DNA from: Onchocerca lupi
Lineage: Eukaryota; Nematoda; Chromadorea; Rhabditida; Onchocercidae
Direction of reading: 5' to 3'
NCBI GenBank assembly: GCA_028564675.1
Contig: JAOVVO010000316.1
Span: 24,027 to 88,026 of the forward strand
Length of the DNA stretch: 64,000 nt
In this document: piece after piece, positions 40,159-52,967 of the stretch
Numbering within the stretch: the stretch's first letter is position 1
How the letters are laid out: every line of letters starts with the position of its first letter
The notes under the pieces: generated by a model
Seen by the model: the letters and a program-made list of their open reading frames with translations, nothing else
The model's database searches: none
Told to the model about the DNA's origin: nothing
Program-made: the position numbers and the translations under genes

Positions 40159-43100
40159 GAAATATTAATTAAAAAGTTAATCAAAAAGATTTTTTTTTAT
40201 TTTTCAAAATTAAATTTCAATTATTTCTGCGCTTCGTTCTTTCCTCTCTTCTTTTTTTGTTTCGTTCTATTTATTTTCTAAATATAATGCTAACAAATTA
40301 ATTATTATTTTCTTTAATTTTTTTTTTAAATTGAATTTTAACTATTTTAACGCTTTTTCTTTCTTTCTTTCTTTATCTTCTCTTTTTTTCCTGACTTATT
40401 TACTTTACAGAGTAATTTCTAAATAAATTGTTATGCTTAAACATTTCTTAAGTATTCATTCAAATCAATTCACTATACTTTACGATTTGCAAATATTAAA
40501 AAAAAAAAGCAAATAATTTTTGGATGAAATATTATAATAAGAATTATATTGAAAAAGGCCAATATTTTGTTCTGTGTTTATCAAATTATCATCAGCCCTA
40601 ATTCATCGCACAAATGAGTTTTATAGCAATTCATATTTATTGCAGCGGTATTTTTAAGAAGCATAGAAATGAACCTTGTCACAATAGCGTTATCACTTAT
40701 CACAAATAAGCCCATTTACTTGGATATTTGTATGATTTTTGAAATAAAATGAAATTTTGAAATTCAATGTTGCTTCCTAAATATCATCTTTCACACCATC
40801 TTCCCATGCAAAAAATTACGAAGTTTCTACAGCTGAAGTACATTTTTGTATGCAAGAGCTATTTGATGTATGTAAATTTGTTGAAGGTTATCATCAAAAA
40901 AGAAGGAAAAAAGTGCGTGTATAAATTTAAATAAATTTGATATGCATCACTACCAGACAATTGAAAATTTTCATTCGTATAATTTGACAATTATTCGGGA
41001 GTATAATATTTGTTGGATGGGTCATTTAAGTACTGTAAATGTCAATGAAAATAGTAACTATCCGTGATATATTGTAAGAAAAAATTTTGGTTATAATTTA
41101 AATATAAAAATTAAAAAACGAAAGTAAGAAAGGAAGGAAAAAAAGATAAGTCATGATTATTTAATTGAAAAATTATAAAAAATAGATAAATTTAGAGAAT
41201 AATATATTTAAAATTTCATATGGCATTTTTTGGTGTCATTTTTCTTTTTTTTTTTTTTTTTTTTGCTTCGAGTTTCGTTAAATTTAATTTTTAGAAAAAA
41301 GTTAATTGTTTTTTTACATTATTGAGAAGAATTATTAAATTAGCTTGATATTTTAGAAATCTCCTCCTTTTCTGCTTAGTTCAGAACTTGCTAAAATGAG
41401 GTAGTCGATATGGCGTTGTAGTGAAGTTTAAAATGAAATGAAATGAAGTACATTGCTCATTAAATTAATCTTGAAGCAATTAATTTCCGGAAATTACACT
41501 TTTAGCTTCAAAATTCATCGATCATTTTGATCGAAATGTGCCGGTGAAAAGGATTTGTACTTAATGATAAAATAATAATACTCGAATTGGCTCAAATTTA
41601 GTAATTAAATTAACAACGGATGCCGATTTTGCATCAAATGTAAAATTAACTTTTTTTCATTCATTCTTAACTCTTTTTAGACATTTCCAAGCTAAAATAA
41701 GGAAAAAATTTGCTTATTATATAAATCAATTTATCCTTTTTATTTGTTCAAATTTTCAAAGTACTTTAAAGTTCAGACAAGTGAGCTGAGCAAAGTTAAA
41801 TAAATGACGATAAAAGCCATAAAAAGCGAATAAATAACAATCATAAGTAATTTTTATCTTTCCAAACAAGATTTCAAACAAGTATGATCTTATTAAATTA
41901 CTATTCAAAATATTTAAAATATTTGTGAATAAGAAATATTCAAATTCAATTTTTTGCTTATTTTTTTTTTCTCCAGCAAGCATTCCTTTCAAAATGCATG
42001 ATTTAGATTTTCTGTCCGAATTTTTTTTTCTTCTATATATATGTATATTTTTTGCTTTTTTCATTTCAAAATTTCAGTCACATTTCCGTTGATTATTTTT
42101 ACTTTGATAATATAGCAATAACATAGCATTAAATAAAACGCAATCTCAACGTTTTTTATATAAAATCAAATTTTGATGAATGTAAATTTATTTTTCAACA
42201 AAATCTGTTGGCTGCTCATTTCCTTTCTTTATTTCATTTTGCTAAAAAGTGAAAAAAAATACAAATTTTTACTGGTAGAAAAAAACGACGAAACAGCTTT
42301 GAATTACAAGCTATTTATAATTTTAATGTGAGGGAAAGTAATAAATATTTTGGTCCTTTTGCACTTTTCAAACCTTTTCTTTCTGCTTTTTCATCTTCTT
42401 CTTAAAGAATATTTTGACTTTTGTGCAATGTATCAAATATGAATACTGGATTGAATTTTTTCTATTACGCTTCTTTTTCTTGTTTTTTTCATTTCCTCAA
42501 TTAATCATTATCACGCCTTAATCCCATCATTATTATTTATCATTATCATCATTTTTAATCGCGCCATTATGGTCATCATATTAATTTCAGTCTTAAAATT
42601 ATCATTATCATCGTCATCTCAATTTCAATCTTACTATTATCATTATTATCATCACCTCAATCTGACCATTAGCATCATCATCTCAATCATTCTAATCTTA
42701 TCATGATTGTCACTCCATTATCTCATTCTTAATCTCATCATTATCGTTATTATCATCAACATACTATTATCATTCATTTTGTAACAAAAATCACATGATA
42801 AAAGAAGAAGACAAAAATAAAAGTAAAGAAGAATTTGGAATGAAAACGGATGAATCAAAAATTGGAAAAAAAATTTAACCAAAAGAAAAAAAAAAACCTT
42901 CTGTTCTTTCTTTCCTTCCTTCCTTCCCTCCCTAATGTTATCATTTTTCTGTTTAGTTATCAGTTGGAATTGTTGTCGATGATTGATATGCGAACGGTCA
43001 AGATTGGTACTACAAGTGTCATCATACTCTCGCGATCTATATGAAATCCATCTCAAACAACTGTTCCATTCATCATTGCATAAAATTCATCCTTCAACTT

Positions 43101-43380
43101 ATTCGTATTTTAAACAGTCCTCTCTTCCTCTTCTTATCTTATTCTTAAAAGAGACAGACTTAACATTTTAACAAATTGGAAACAGATAGATTTAATCGAT
43201 AGATAGACTAATAGATCGATAAATTAACAGCTAGCAATGCTTCAGTATTTATATTGTTTGCAAAAAAAAATCGATACATAAAGTTCAAAGTGCAAACATA
43301 CAAGTAGAAACACAATACATACATATAATTTGAATTTTCGTAAATTTTATAATATCTATAAAATGACCGAATGATTATGT

Positions 43381-43770
43381 GTTTATCTATATACATTTGT
43401 GTATTTGTGTGTATGTGTCCGTGTGTATGTGTATGTATTTGTATGTATGTGTCCGTGTGTATGTGTATGTGTGTATGTGAGAAAAGTAGTATGAAAGAAT
43501 TTTTGGGAGGAAAAGTTTTCGGATTATATGTTATAAATGTCTGTGTGCATATCAGAAAGAAAGAATTATCAAATGACATTAAAAAAAAAAAAATTTTTAG
43601 AAAAAAGTTTTTCATACATAAATCTGTACTGTATGAATGTGTCTGTCCGTACGTTATTTATGTGTATGAAAAAGAATTATCAAATCTTAAAAAAAATCGT
43701 CGAGGAAAAGTTTTTGTATTATACATCTGTCTGTATGTGTATGTGTGTATGTGTGTGTATGTGTGTGTCT
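43381..43770. repeat. TG/TATG-rich microsatellite block
   Basis: Two clusters of GTGTATGTG repeats (about 43400-43480 and 43730-43775) separated by diverged sequence. They produce long artificial frames on both strands. Confidence 0.8.
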
Positions 43771-43824
43771 GTACTGAACAAATCTATTTCTGATCATTTG
43801 TCAATTGTGGATGATCATTACAAT

Positions 43825-43848
43825 ATCGATATATATATATATATCGAT
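43825..43848. repeat. 24-bp perfect palindrome around an (AT)n core
   Basis: ATCGAT, an alternating AT core, and ATCGAT form a perfect palindrome just beyond the TG microsatellite. Confidence 0.8.
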
Positions 43849-44279
43849 GTGCTAGATGGAAAAGTTTAGGATGAGTTTCGCGCCGCTTAGTTGAATGCTA
43901 TTTCTGACAAAAAGCTTTGAATAAATCTCTCCCTTTCTCTCTCTCTCTCTTTTCCTATCTCTTTCATTTCTTTCTCTCCCACTTCTGGTTCAAACTGTAT
44001 TCATTACAAGTATTACTATCGATGATTTCCTTTCTATTCTATTCTTATTCCAAAAATTTCCAATCAATCTGATTAATTCCAAATTTGCTATTATTTGTTT
44101 ATTTTTTTCTTTAATAATTATCAAGTAAGCAGGAAATGTTGTTGTTTTTGTAGCATTTATCGTAATACTTGTTATTTCATAATACTCGAAAAATAGGAAT
44201 ATTTCGTGATACGTTAAACAATAAGGGATACAATAAAAACTTTCCCAAATATTCAGAAGATTGGCTAAAAACTAGCTAG

Positions 44280-44822
44280 TCTATATAAATGAAAATGTAA
44301 ATGTTTGTTTGTTCAAAATCTTAAATCTCCGAAAGTTCTCACCGATTGTTTCGAAATTTTTGATGCAACGTTGCATTCGAATACGTGCATGTTTTTGCTG
44401 TGGCTCAGTCTGGTTAAATGGAAAATGTTGGGATAAAGAAATCTGATGGACTTGTAATTTGAATTGTAATCAGGTTAGATTAGAGATTGCTTCTTCTTGC
44501 TATTGTAATTCGGGTAGATCAGCAAGAGGTGTCGGAAAAATCTTCTATGTCTTGTATATCAGAGAGAATCCTGTTGAGAAAGTTTATTGATTGATGGAAG
44601 ACTAATTTTTCGTAACAAGCAATCATTAGAGAATATCCAGTCAAGTTGGTCATTGGGGTCACACATGTGTGATAGGTTAAACAAAAAAAAAGTATATATA
44701 TTTATACAGAAACACGCGCCTATTCGAATGCAATGTTGGATCAAATTTTCAAAGTAATCGATAAAGAACTTTTGGCGATTTAATAGTTAGAACAGCGAAT
44801 ATTTACATTTTTATTTATGTAG
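44280..44822. mobile_element. Non-autonomous element with long terminal inverted repeats (MITE-like, 0.54 kb)
   Basis: The left end (44280-44400) reads TCTATATAAATGAAAATGTA, then a block containing CTCCGAAAGTTCTCACCGAT and TGCAACGTTGCATTCGAATA. The reverse complement of the right end (44701-44822) reads TCTACATAAATAAAAATGTA, then CGCCAAAAGTTCTTTATCGA and TCCAACATTGCATTCGAATA in the same order. The arms are about 120 bp and roughly three-quarters identical. The 300-bp centre has no protein-coding frame and includes the 14-bp palindrome TCACACATGTGTGA (44659-44672). Exact ends and a target-site duplication could not be fixed. The body resembles a short DNA transposon derivative; the superfamily is unknown. 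Confidence 0.65.
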
Positions 44823-45000
44823 ATAAAAGTAATCAGTAATAATAACAGTGATAATAACAACAACAACAAAACAGCAACAATAGTAATAGCAATAGCGATA
44901 ATAGCGGCTAAAATCAAGAAAATTTAATAGTTGACTATTTAAATCAGTTGTTATAACATCTCGACAGTAAAAATTAACGACATCGATAAACGCGACACAT

Positions 45001-45068
45001 ATTTAATCATAAAATGTCAGGATTATTCTCATCTATTCAATCATAAGATGCCGGGATTATTCTCATCT
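45001..45068 (+). promoter_or_regulatory. 34-bp tandem duplication covering the start codon; creates an upstream ORF
   Basis: Two adjacent 34-bp copies (45001-45034 and 45035-45068) differ at only four positions. Each holds an ATG followed by GGATTATTCTCATCT. The first ATG (45014) begins an 11-codon uORF (MSGLFSSIQS, stop TAA at 45044-45046). It ends one base before the main ATG (45048), whose protein starts MPGLFSSWKP. The uORF thus mimics the true N terminus. Confidence 0.8.
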
Positions 45069-48000
45069 TGGAAGCCACGTTTTCGTACACGTAAAACATC
45101 AGATTCCGAACGTTCGTCTATAGCTTCATCAATACCAACATTTTTACATTCTTTCTCATCTACTCCATCTATTTCACCTGTGACTAAACATTTGAACAAA
45201 CGTGCGGTTCATTTTCATGAAAATGGTAATCATTCTTGTTTAGTTTTCTTTTTTCTTAATTTTTATTTTTATTTAATTTTTTTATTTTTCATTCAGACAT
45301 TTATTTTTAATTTCAAAAAAATTCTATTTTAAGTAGGTATGATAAAATTGATTAATATAGTAATAATTTATTTGTTTATAAACATTTCATTATTATTTTG
45401 ATAAATTTATGGATTAAACGAAACAATTCATTAATTGAATATTTTTGTGAGCTTCTCTTGACGAGAGGAGAAAAACGATATTTTTCACGTACATAACGTG
45501 CAATTTACGCTAATGCTAAACAAGATGCACTAGATAAAGCCAATATAATTTTATAATGATCAATTTGCTTTTATCATGAAAAGTAATTTTTTATGAAACA
45601 ACATATCAAAAACTAATTTCCGAATTTTACTCTACCAATTAATATTGTGATTAATTAATTAATAATTTTATTTGTATTTCTTCGTGTGAATGAAGTTTGC
45701 AAAATTCATTTGATTATCATTCCTTTCATTTTGTAATTAATAAGGGGAATTGAATTCATTTCAATTACTCTAAATATTAATATCTTATCATTATCTCTTT
45801 AATTATATTTAATTCTATTTTTTTTTTTTGTTTTAAAATTTTACAAATATTTGCAAAATTTTCGATACCCTTCAACTTATAAAACAATCAAATCATATTA
45901 TTTAATTCTTTAAATATTCGAAAAAAAAAAAGAGCTCCTGTCAGATGTTTTTTTTTAGAAATATCGATATTGAAGTAGTGAAATATTATCACAAATCAAC
46001 ATCAATAAATTTCCGAATTTTTGATTTATTGCTACTGTCTGTTATTTCTTTCCTTTTTTTGCAAATTAATCATCATACAGAATTATTATAAGTACATGAA
46101 TAATTAAATAAAAAACTAAATACATAAATAGATAAATAAAGGAGCAAACAAACCAATACATAAATAGATAAACAAAAAGATAAATGGTAAATACATAAAT
46201 AGATAAACAAAAAAGGCAAAAAAATAAATGCATAAATTATTATCATTATAAAAATACAAGCAAAGCAAATTACTATTATTATAGATTGTTTATTGTTTAT
46301 TTTTCCATATTTTCTCATAATTTTTGAATTCTTTGCTTCGTTCTATTCATTGTTCGTTTGTCAAGGTCATACAATTCTTCAGTAATGTGAAAAAATATGT
46401 TTTTTTTTTTTTAACTCAAATTATATGTATCCTTTACAATATTCTCCTTTTTTTTTTCAAATTTAACCTTCAAAAATTTTTTATAAATTCTTTTTGAAAA
46501 AATCTTACAAGAAAGTTGAACATTTTCTGCTTTCAATTATATAAAAGTTAAACTTTACTCAATAAAATACGGACAAAGTTTAATTATTACAGTGCAATAA
46601 TCTTAAGCATATTTGTTAATAATATTTGTAATTAATAACAATAACAATGACAATAATAAGAATATTAATATTAATGATAACAACAATAAATTGAAACCGA
46701 ATTAATTTTGGATTTTAATTTATTTAGTCCAGGAAATTAATTTCCTTCTTTTTCAATCTCAAAAATTATTTCAATAGAAATATTATTTTTTAATGTTAAA
46801 ATAAATATGGGATAATAATGGAAGAAATTATGTAGCTACTAATCGATAAAATATTGCTAAACCTTTAAGATATTGTGATCAAATTTAAATTTCAAGAAAT
46901 AAAAAACCCGAAAAATTAGATAACAAAAATTTTCAAAAAAAAAGGAAAAAAAAAGAAAAGAATTTCACAGCATTGTGTGACGAAAAATGTAGTATCCGGA
47001 GGGACAATGAAATTGAAATTTCCATAATAATTTGTATTACTCAAATTTATATTACCGAAATTATGTTATCCATCATCATTTATTATAAATTTAATTCATT
47101 TAATTGGCCAAATGCGATTTCAAATGGTGTGAAATTTAATGAAACAGGAGAAAAGAGTTTGGTACTAAATTAGATATATTCAATTAGGTATATTAATTTT
47201 TATGCAAATTTATTTCTTTATCCGATTACTTGAATAGATACATAAAAATTTGATAAATTAGAAAAATTAAATAAAAAGTTTTTTCTTCCTATTTAATAGC
47301 TTATGCTATATGTATCATATGATACTTAAATTTACTTTTGCTTCTTTTATAGTAGCCATTGATATTTTATATTTCATATCAAATTTAAATACAAGTAAAA
47401 ATTTCACAAATCGTTTCTAAATTCAAATTTAGAAGTCTTAATCTAATTTTAAAAAATTTTATTAGTCCAAATTCGATTTTAGAAATGATATGTGAGAAGT
47501 AAATTTAAATATCTGTGAAGTATATTGCATAAACTATTAAATACAAAAAAAAAAAAAAAAAACTTTTTGTCTATGTATGATTTATCATTTATCACTTTGT
47601 TTATCAAAATTTTGCTAAAAACATGGATAATTCAAATTTTATAATAAATTAGACTGATTTAGACGTTGAAAATATCAAATTATTTCATTGTTAAAAAAAA
47701 GAAAGAAATTTATCCGACAATCTGAATTATTCCAATTTGTTAAATAATTGAATTATTCCAGATTTTCAGTTAACTTAAATTACTCCAATTTTTCAGATAA
47801 TCTAAATTATTATTAGACAATCTGAATTGCTCCGATTTGTTAGAAAATCTGAATTAGTCCATTTACTGGACAACTTAAATACCAAATTCGAGATGTTTCA
47901 AAAAGCTATTCTTATCTACTAATTTTCCCCAAATTCAAAGATCTTTCTCTGTAATTTATATTTATATTTAAGCTTAGAAAGACTAATTCGAACTTTTCAA

Positions 48001-49886
48001 AATTGTTTCTCTCAACTTTCCGATTATTCATTCTTTTTATTATATCCTTTGAAGAATGCTAATCTAATTTAGTCTTTGCTGAAATTATCCATGCAAACTA
48101 TTATTATTCAGTGAAGTAAATTAGTTAAGCTTGCACTATTGTGATAAGCAAATTTTATGTTATCAATAGGGATGAAATAATTTAACTAATCTTGTTGATA
48201 GCGTGAAATTAATTTATTTAATTAATTGTTATCTGGCACAAAATCCATTTGATTTAATAACAGAGGAGAAAGAAAAAGGAATGATAAAAATTGCTTATAA
48301 ATTTTGAAAATTCTAGGATTAATTTAAAAAGAAAAAGAAAGAATTAAAAATGAAATGGAATAAAGTTATCGTGAAGAAAAAAGAGATATCGAGCTATTTA
48401 GATGATTTATTCGAGAAAAATAACTGCCATTATCATATATTCATAATTGAAAATGAAACTTGTTAAATTTAATTAAATAAATCCATTTCATTGATAATCT
48501 TGTAAAATGTGTAGAAGTTACTGAAATTAAAGTCGAAGTTTGTCTTTTTTCTAAAATTTTAATTTTTCTGACAAAATTTCGAAAGCAATTATTATTATAA
48601 TTAAAAGTAATTATTACTATAGTTTAAAAGTAATTACTACTTTTAAAGTGATTGTTATTATAGTAGTAAAATGAATGTTACAAAATAATAAGCCCAAATA
48701 AATAATATTTTAACAAGGTCAAGTAAAGATTTAAAAAAAAATCATTCATATCGAACAAAATACAATTAATTCTTGCTAAAGTATCAAGATAGCAAAAATT
48801 AATTGATTAATACTAGTATTAATTAATTGATGCTGATTAACAGTTGGAATTGATATTCCATATGTTAGTGAAAAAATTTAACAGGCATTTATTTTTAATT
48901 TTTGTTGGTTAAAAAATAGATTGGGCGGAAAAGGTTTAATCAATTAATCATTTTGATTGACGAAGCAATCAGACGAAAATAGAGAATATTTTATAGAATA
49001 AAAAAAGAGGAAAAAAATGCGAAATGAATAAAACAAATTTAAAAAAAAATTAAAAGGAATGAATTGCATACATAAAAAACATGTGTAAAGCAGGCAAAGA
49101 AATAAAGTGAAAAAAAAGAGGACTATTTTTAATGAAAAAAAAAAAATTTAATTACGAATATTTTTAATTAAAATATTTCTCATCATTAATAGCTGTATCC
49201 AAAATATGAATTAAATGAAACGATACATATGCGAATGATTTTTCAATATTAGAAAAATGAATTTTTTAGAAAAAAGTATTATATGGTGTTGCTAATTTTT
49301 TTTTAAAACAAATAATTTACCTATTAATTAAGGAAACTTCAAAATTTTTTCTTAAATTTGATTTGAGAACTGAAGTTTAAGAGAAAAAATTATAATTTTA
49401 TAGGATTGACAAGCAATCGAGATGCAGAATTGGATTGGAAATATATTGATGATAAAAAGGTATGTTTGATCGTATTGTTTTTGAGGGAAAAAAGGAGAGA
49501 AATATTGATAATAAAATGAATTATGCTATTGGAATTAAAATTACATTGTTTAAAATAGGTAATGAATATTATCATAACTTACGAATATTAGAAATGAAAA
49601 AAGAATTTTGAAAAAATTTTGAATTTTTTTTTTTTTTTTTTTTTTAATGAACGTACTGAATGAATGCTTGAAGAATAGAAAAATACGAAAAAGAAAGAAA
49701 AAACTTAATCAAATGATTTCCAATTAATGAGAATTTTTTTTTTAAAGGCACCATTGGCAAGCGGTGAATTAGATGAAACGAAAGATGAAACGCAAAAAAA
49801 TGATGATCAATTTTCGGAATTATCATCATCACAACAAAATGAACCAGAACAACAACAACAACAACAGCAACAACAGCAACAACAGC

Positions 49887-49945
<59 letters not shown>

Positions 49946-52936
49946 CCGCAAGTAAATGATGATTTAAATGAAACGAAAAGTAACGATGAAATTCATTTAA
50001 ACGGTTTCCAATCAGTTACGAATAGATCATTTGGTAAACATTTTTCATTATAATATAAATAAGTTATAACGAAATCTATAAGAATTTATGGAAAAAATCA
50101 TAAATAGTTGTAAGATTTTAAGGTTAAAAAATTAAATATTTCCGAAAAAAAAAAAAACACCAAATTTTATATTTTTCACTAGTATGATTAGTGAGAAACA
50201 TAAAATTTTATTTGATTCATAAAACGTCTATCTTCCTAATTAATTAAGTTGCATTGATTTAGCAATTTTTTTTTCTTGGATTTTCAACAAAATAGTAAAG
50301 TGAAACATAGAAGACCCAAATAATTAGCTATTTTTGATGACTGGGAGGAGAGGGAAAGAAAAAAGTTAAACAATTTAAATCATTTATGAGATAAATAAAC
50401 AATTCAAATTTGATCGGAAGCCGATCGTTAAAATAAAGTAAAGAAGTGCTCTCTTCATTTGAAGCATTAGACAAACTTTTGAAAAATTTGTTCGTTACAC
50501 ACTATAATCTTCAGTTCTTGAATTTTCTTTTTCTTAATTTCAACTTTTTAATCTATTCAAATTGCAAACTTCATGCTCCAGTTGTTTGTTTATTTTTGAA
50601 TTATTCAGTATTGCCATTAGAATATGTCATACTTTGAATATAATTGTACAGTTTCTTGATGATAACATTTTCAAATTTACATTACGTGGTCGCAAAGGAA
50701 ACTCACGCGATCGTGAGAAAAAGTTAGATCGCAAAGACAGAAATTAGTAGCAATTTTGCTTATATTTATTATAGAAATAATCTTCCTTATTGTCAAATTT
50801 TCGAGAATTGAGAAAATTTTCGTCAGGAAATATTCGATTTTCATTTTATTTTTTGAAAAATTGAAATATTTCTGCAAAGTTATTTTTAGGCGTTGTATAT
50901 CTTGAATTAAACGATGAAGTTAAACGTGCTCTTCTACCGCCATCCGTGAATAGTATTGATACTATTCGAGCATTATTTTTGAGATCTTTCCCGCAGCTGA
51001 CATCGCAATACCTTAGTTTACCTTACGTCAAGATTTACATTCAAGAACCCTCAAAAGGACAACTTTTTTACGAACTTGATGATCTCAGGTAAATGTCGTT
51101 TTTTTTTTTCTTAATTGCAATTAAAAATTCTATTGATCTTTGAAACTTTTTATTGATATTATATGTTTAAAAAGATATTATCATTGATCATTTAGACATA
51201 TTTCAATATTTAAATTTTTCAAGCAATTTTTTTTTAATTAAAAAATTAAGAAAGTATAAATAATTGACATAATTTTCATATTTTTAAATATAATACTCCC
51301 TCACTTTTTCGTATAAACTTGTCATAAATTTAACAAAATTTATATTTAAGTTGCGCTAATTTTATAATTTTTCCATTATAAAATGAATGGAAAATTTGTA
51401 TAAAAATTCTCATTAAAAATAGTTAAAAAAATCCTATTTTAAAAAAATTTCATTAATGCTTTTCTCTTAAATAATCCATTATTTAAGTGATTTTTTAAAA
51501 TTTATTTATTTTAATTTTGGAATAGATATTTAACCAGTATCAGCATGCATGCATTACTTTACAATAAATGTTGAAATCTTTTTTCAGCATTTAGGAAAAG
51601 AAAGAAAACAAAAATTTGAAAAAAAGAAATATTTATTGAAATGAACGAAAACTATGAAAAGTAAATGAATTTTTGCGTGCAATATGAATAAAAGAAGTGA
51701 ATATGAAAATTTTGAAAAAATGAAAAAGCAAAAATATAATTTGTCAAAGTTTGAAAAATTATAATTGAAATGTTTTCGTTTCTACGAGCGACAAAGGAAT
51801 GAATAACCCAGTGATCAAGTTACTTCGATATTCTCTGTAATTGTTTGTTACGAAGATTATGATGTGAAAGAAGAATTGCAAAATGATAATATACTATTTT
51901 TAATTTTAATTTCAATAATTTCTAAATAAATTCTAATTTCTAAATTTAATCTAAATTTATAGTTGCCATAATTTTTTTCCCTTGTTTAAACAAAAATCGT
52001 TTTTTTTTTGAAGAAAAAATAATGCACAAAAATTTGCTTAGTCATATTAAAATAAATATATGAGCACATTTCATGTATACATAGCTTCTCATACTGTAAA
52101 ACTAGTCAAATATCGTCCATTTTTCTCTTTTTTCCCTAACTACAATATTCAATTAATCGGAAATCAATTTTTTGAGGAAATTATAAATTTGCTTATTTAA
52201 ATTAAAAGCTATTTGATCTTTAAGACTTCAAATTTGTCTACCTGGATCAGAAATTAACTAAATTTCTAAAATGTTTAATTTTCTTATTTTGATTAAAATT
52301 GATTGATTCTTTAAATTTCAATTTGCTTATTTATAGAAAATGATTGTTTATTTAAAAGCTTAGGAGTTTTGAATCAATATGTTATTTTAAACAAGAATGA
52401 TTTTTTTAAAGCTTGAAGTTTGACTTTTTCATTCATCAAATCTCTGATTTGTGATCAGCAACATAATACGAATGAAATATATTGTATTGAAGAGCTAGTT
52501 TAACTCACCATAATTATTTTAATTTTAAAAAGAAAAATTGGGCGTAGTATGGCTAAATTAAAACATTCCTTCATATTGAATCAAAATGAACTAAACTACA
52601 AACTAACCAGTTGCAATTCAAAAATTACGAAAAAAATCAATAAAATATTGAGGGAAAATTCAAACTTTTCGAAAATTTCAGTAATTATTTTATTTATCAG
52701 AGATATCAAAGATCAAGCGGTGCTAAAATTACGTGAACGATCAAATGGATATCAATCAACGCAATCGAACCGTTTTATCACAAATCATTCATCGCTTGAT
52801 TATTTGAGTGAATCTGAACTTGATCTGATGGATTATCGAAATCGTATGCCATCACATCGATATCGTCCAGCAAGTGCCTTAGATAGTCGAATGCTTTCTA
52901 CAACGGGTACTATTAAATCAGCGAGGTAATTGATCA

Positions 52937-52967
<31 letters not shown>

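Larger units (their letters stand above)
32701..44279. other. Long gene desert with simple and degenerate repeats
   Basis: About 11.6 kb in which no exon could be supported. The ORFs present (such as 36054-36564, 41756-42064 and 43208-43869) are translations of A/T-, TG- or GA-rich DNA. Contents worth noting are listed separately: tandem duplications near 34.4 and 38.6 kb, an inverted repeat at 37.8 kb, homopolymers at 34.2, 39.3 and 40.1 kb, ATC-rich sequence near 42.5-42.75 kb and TG repeats near 43.4-43.8 kb. A slightly less AT-rich patch at 42,960-43,050 follows TTATCAG and is open in several frames; I could not assign it. Confidence 0.55.

Noticed and set aside
42960..43056. Possible exon after a TTATCAG acceptor
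   Set aside because: It is open in several frames on both strands and none resembles a family or connects in phase to the p140Cap-like first exon.
43208..43869. Overlapping ORFs of 110-140 codons on both strands
   Set aside because: They translate a TG/CA microsatellite into Cys-Val-Met or Thr-His repeats; not genes.
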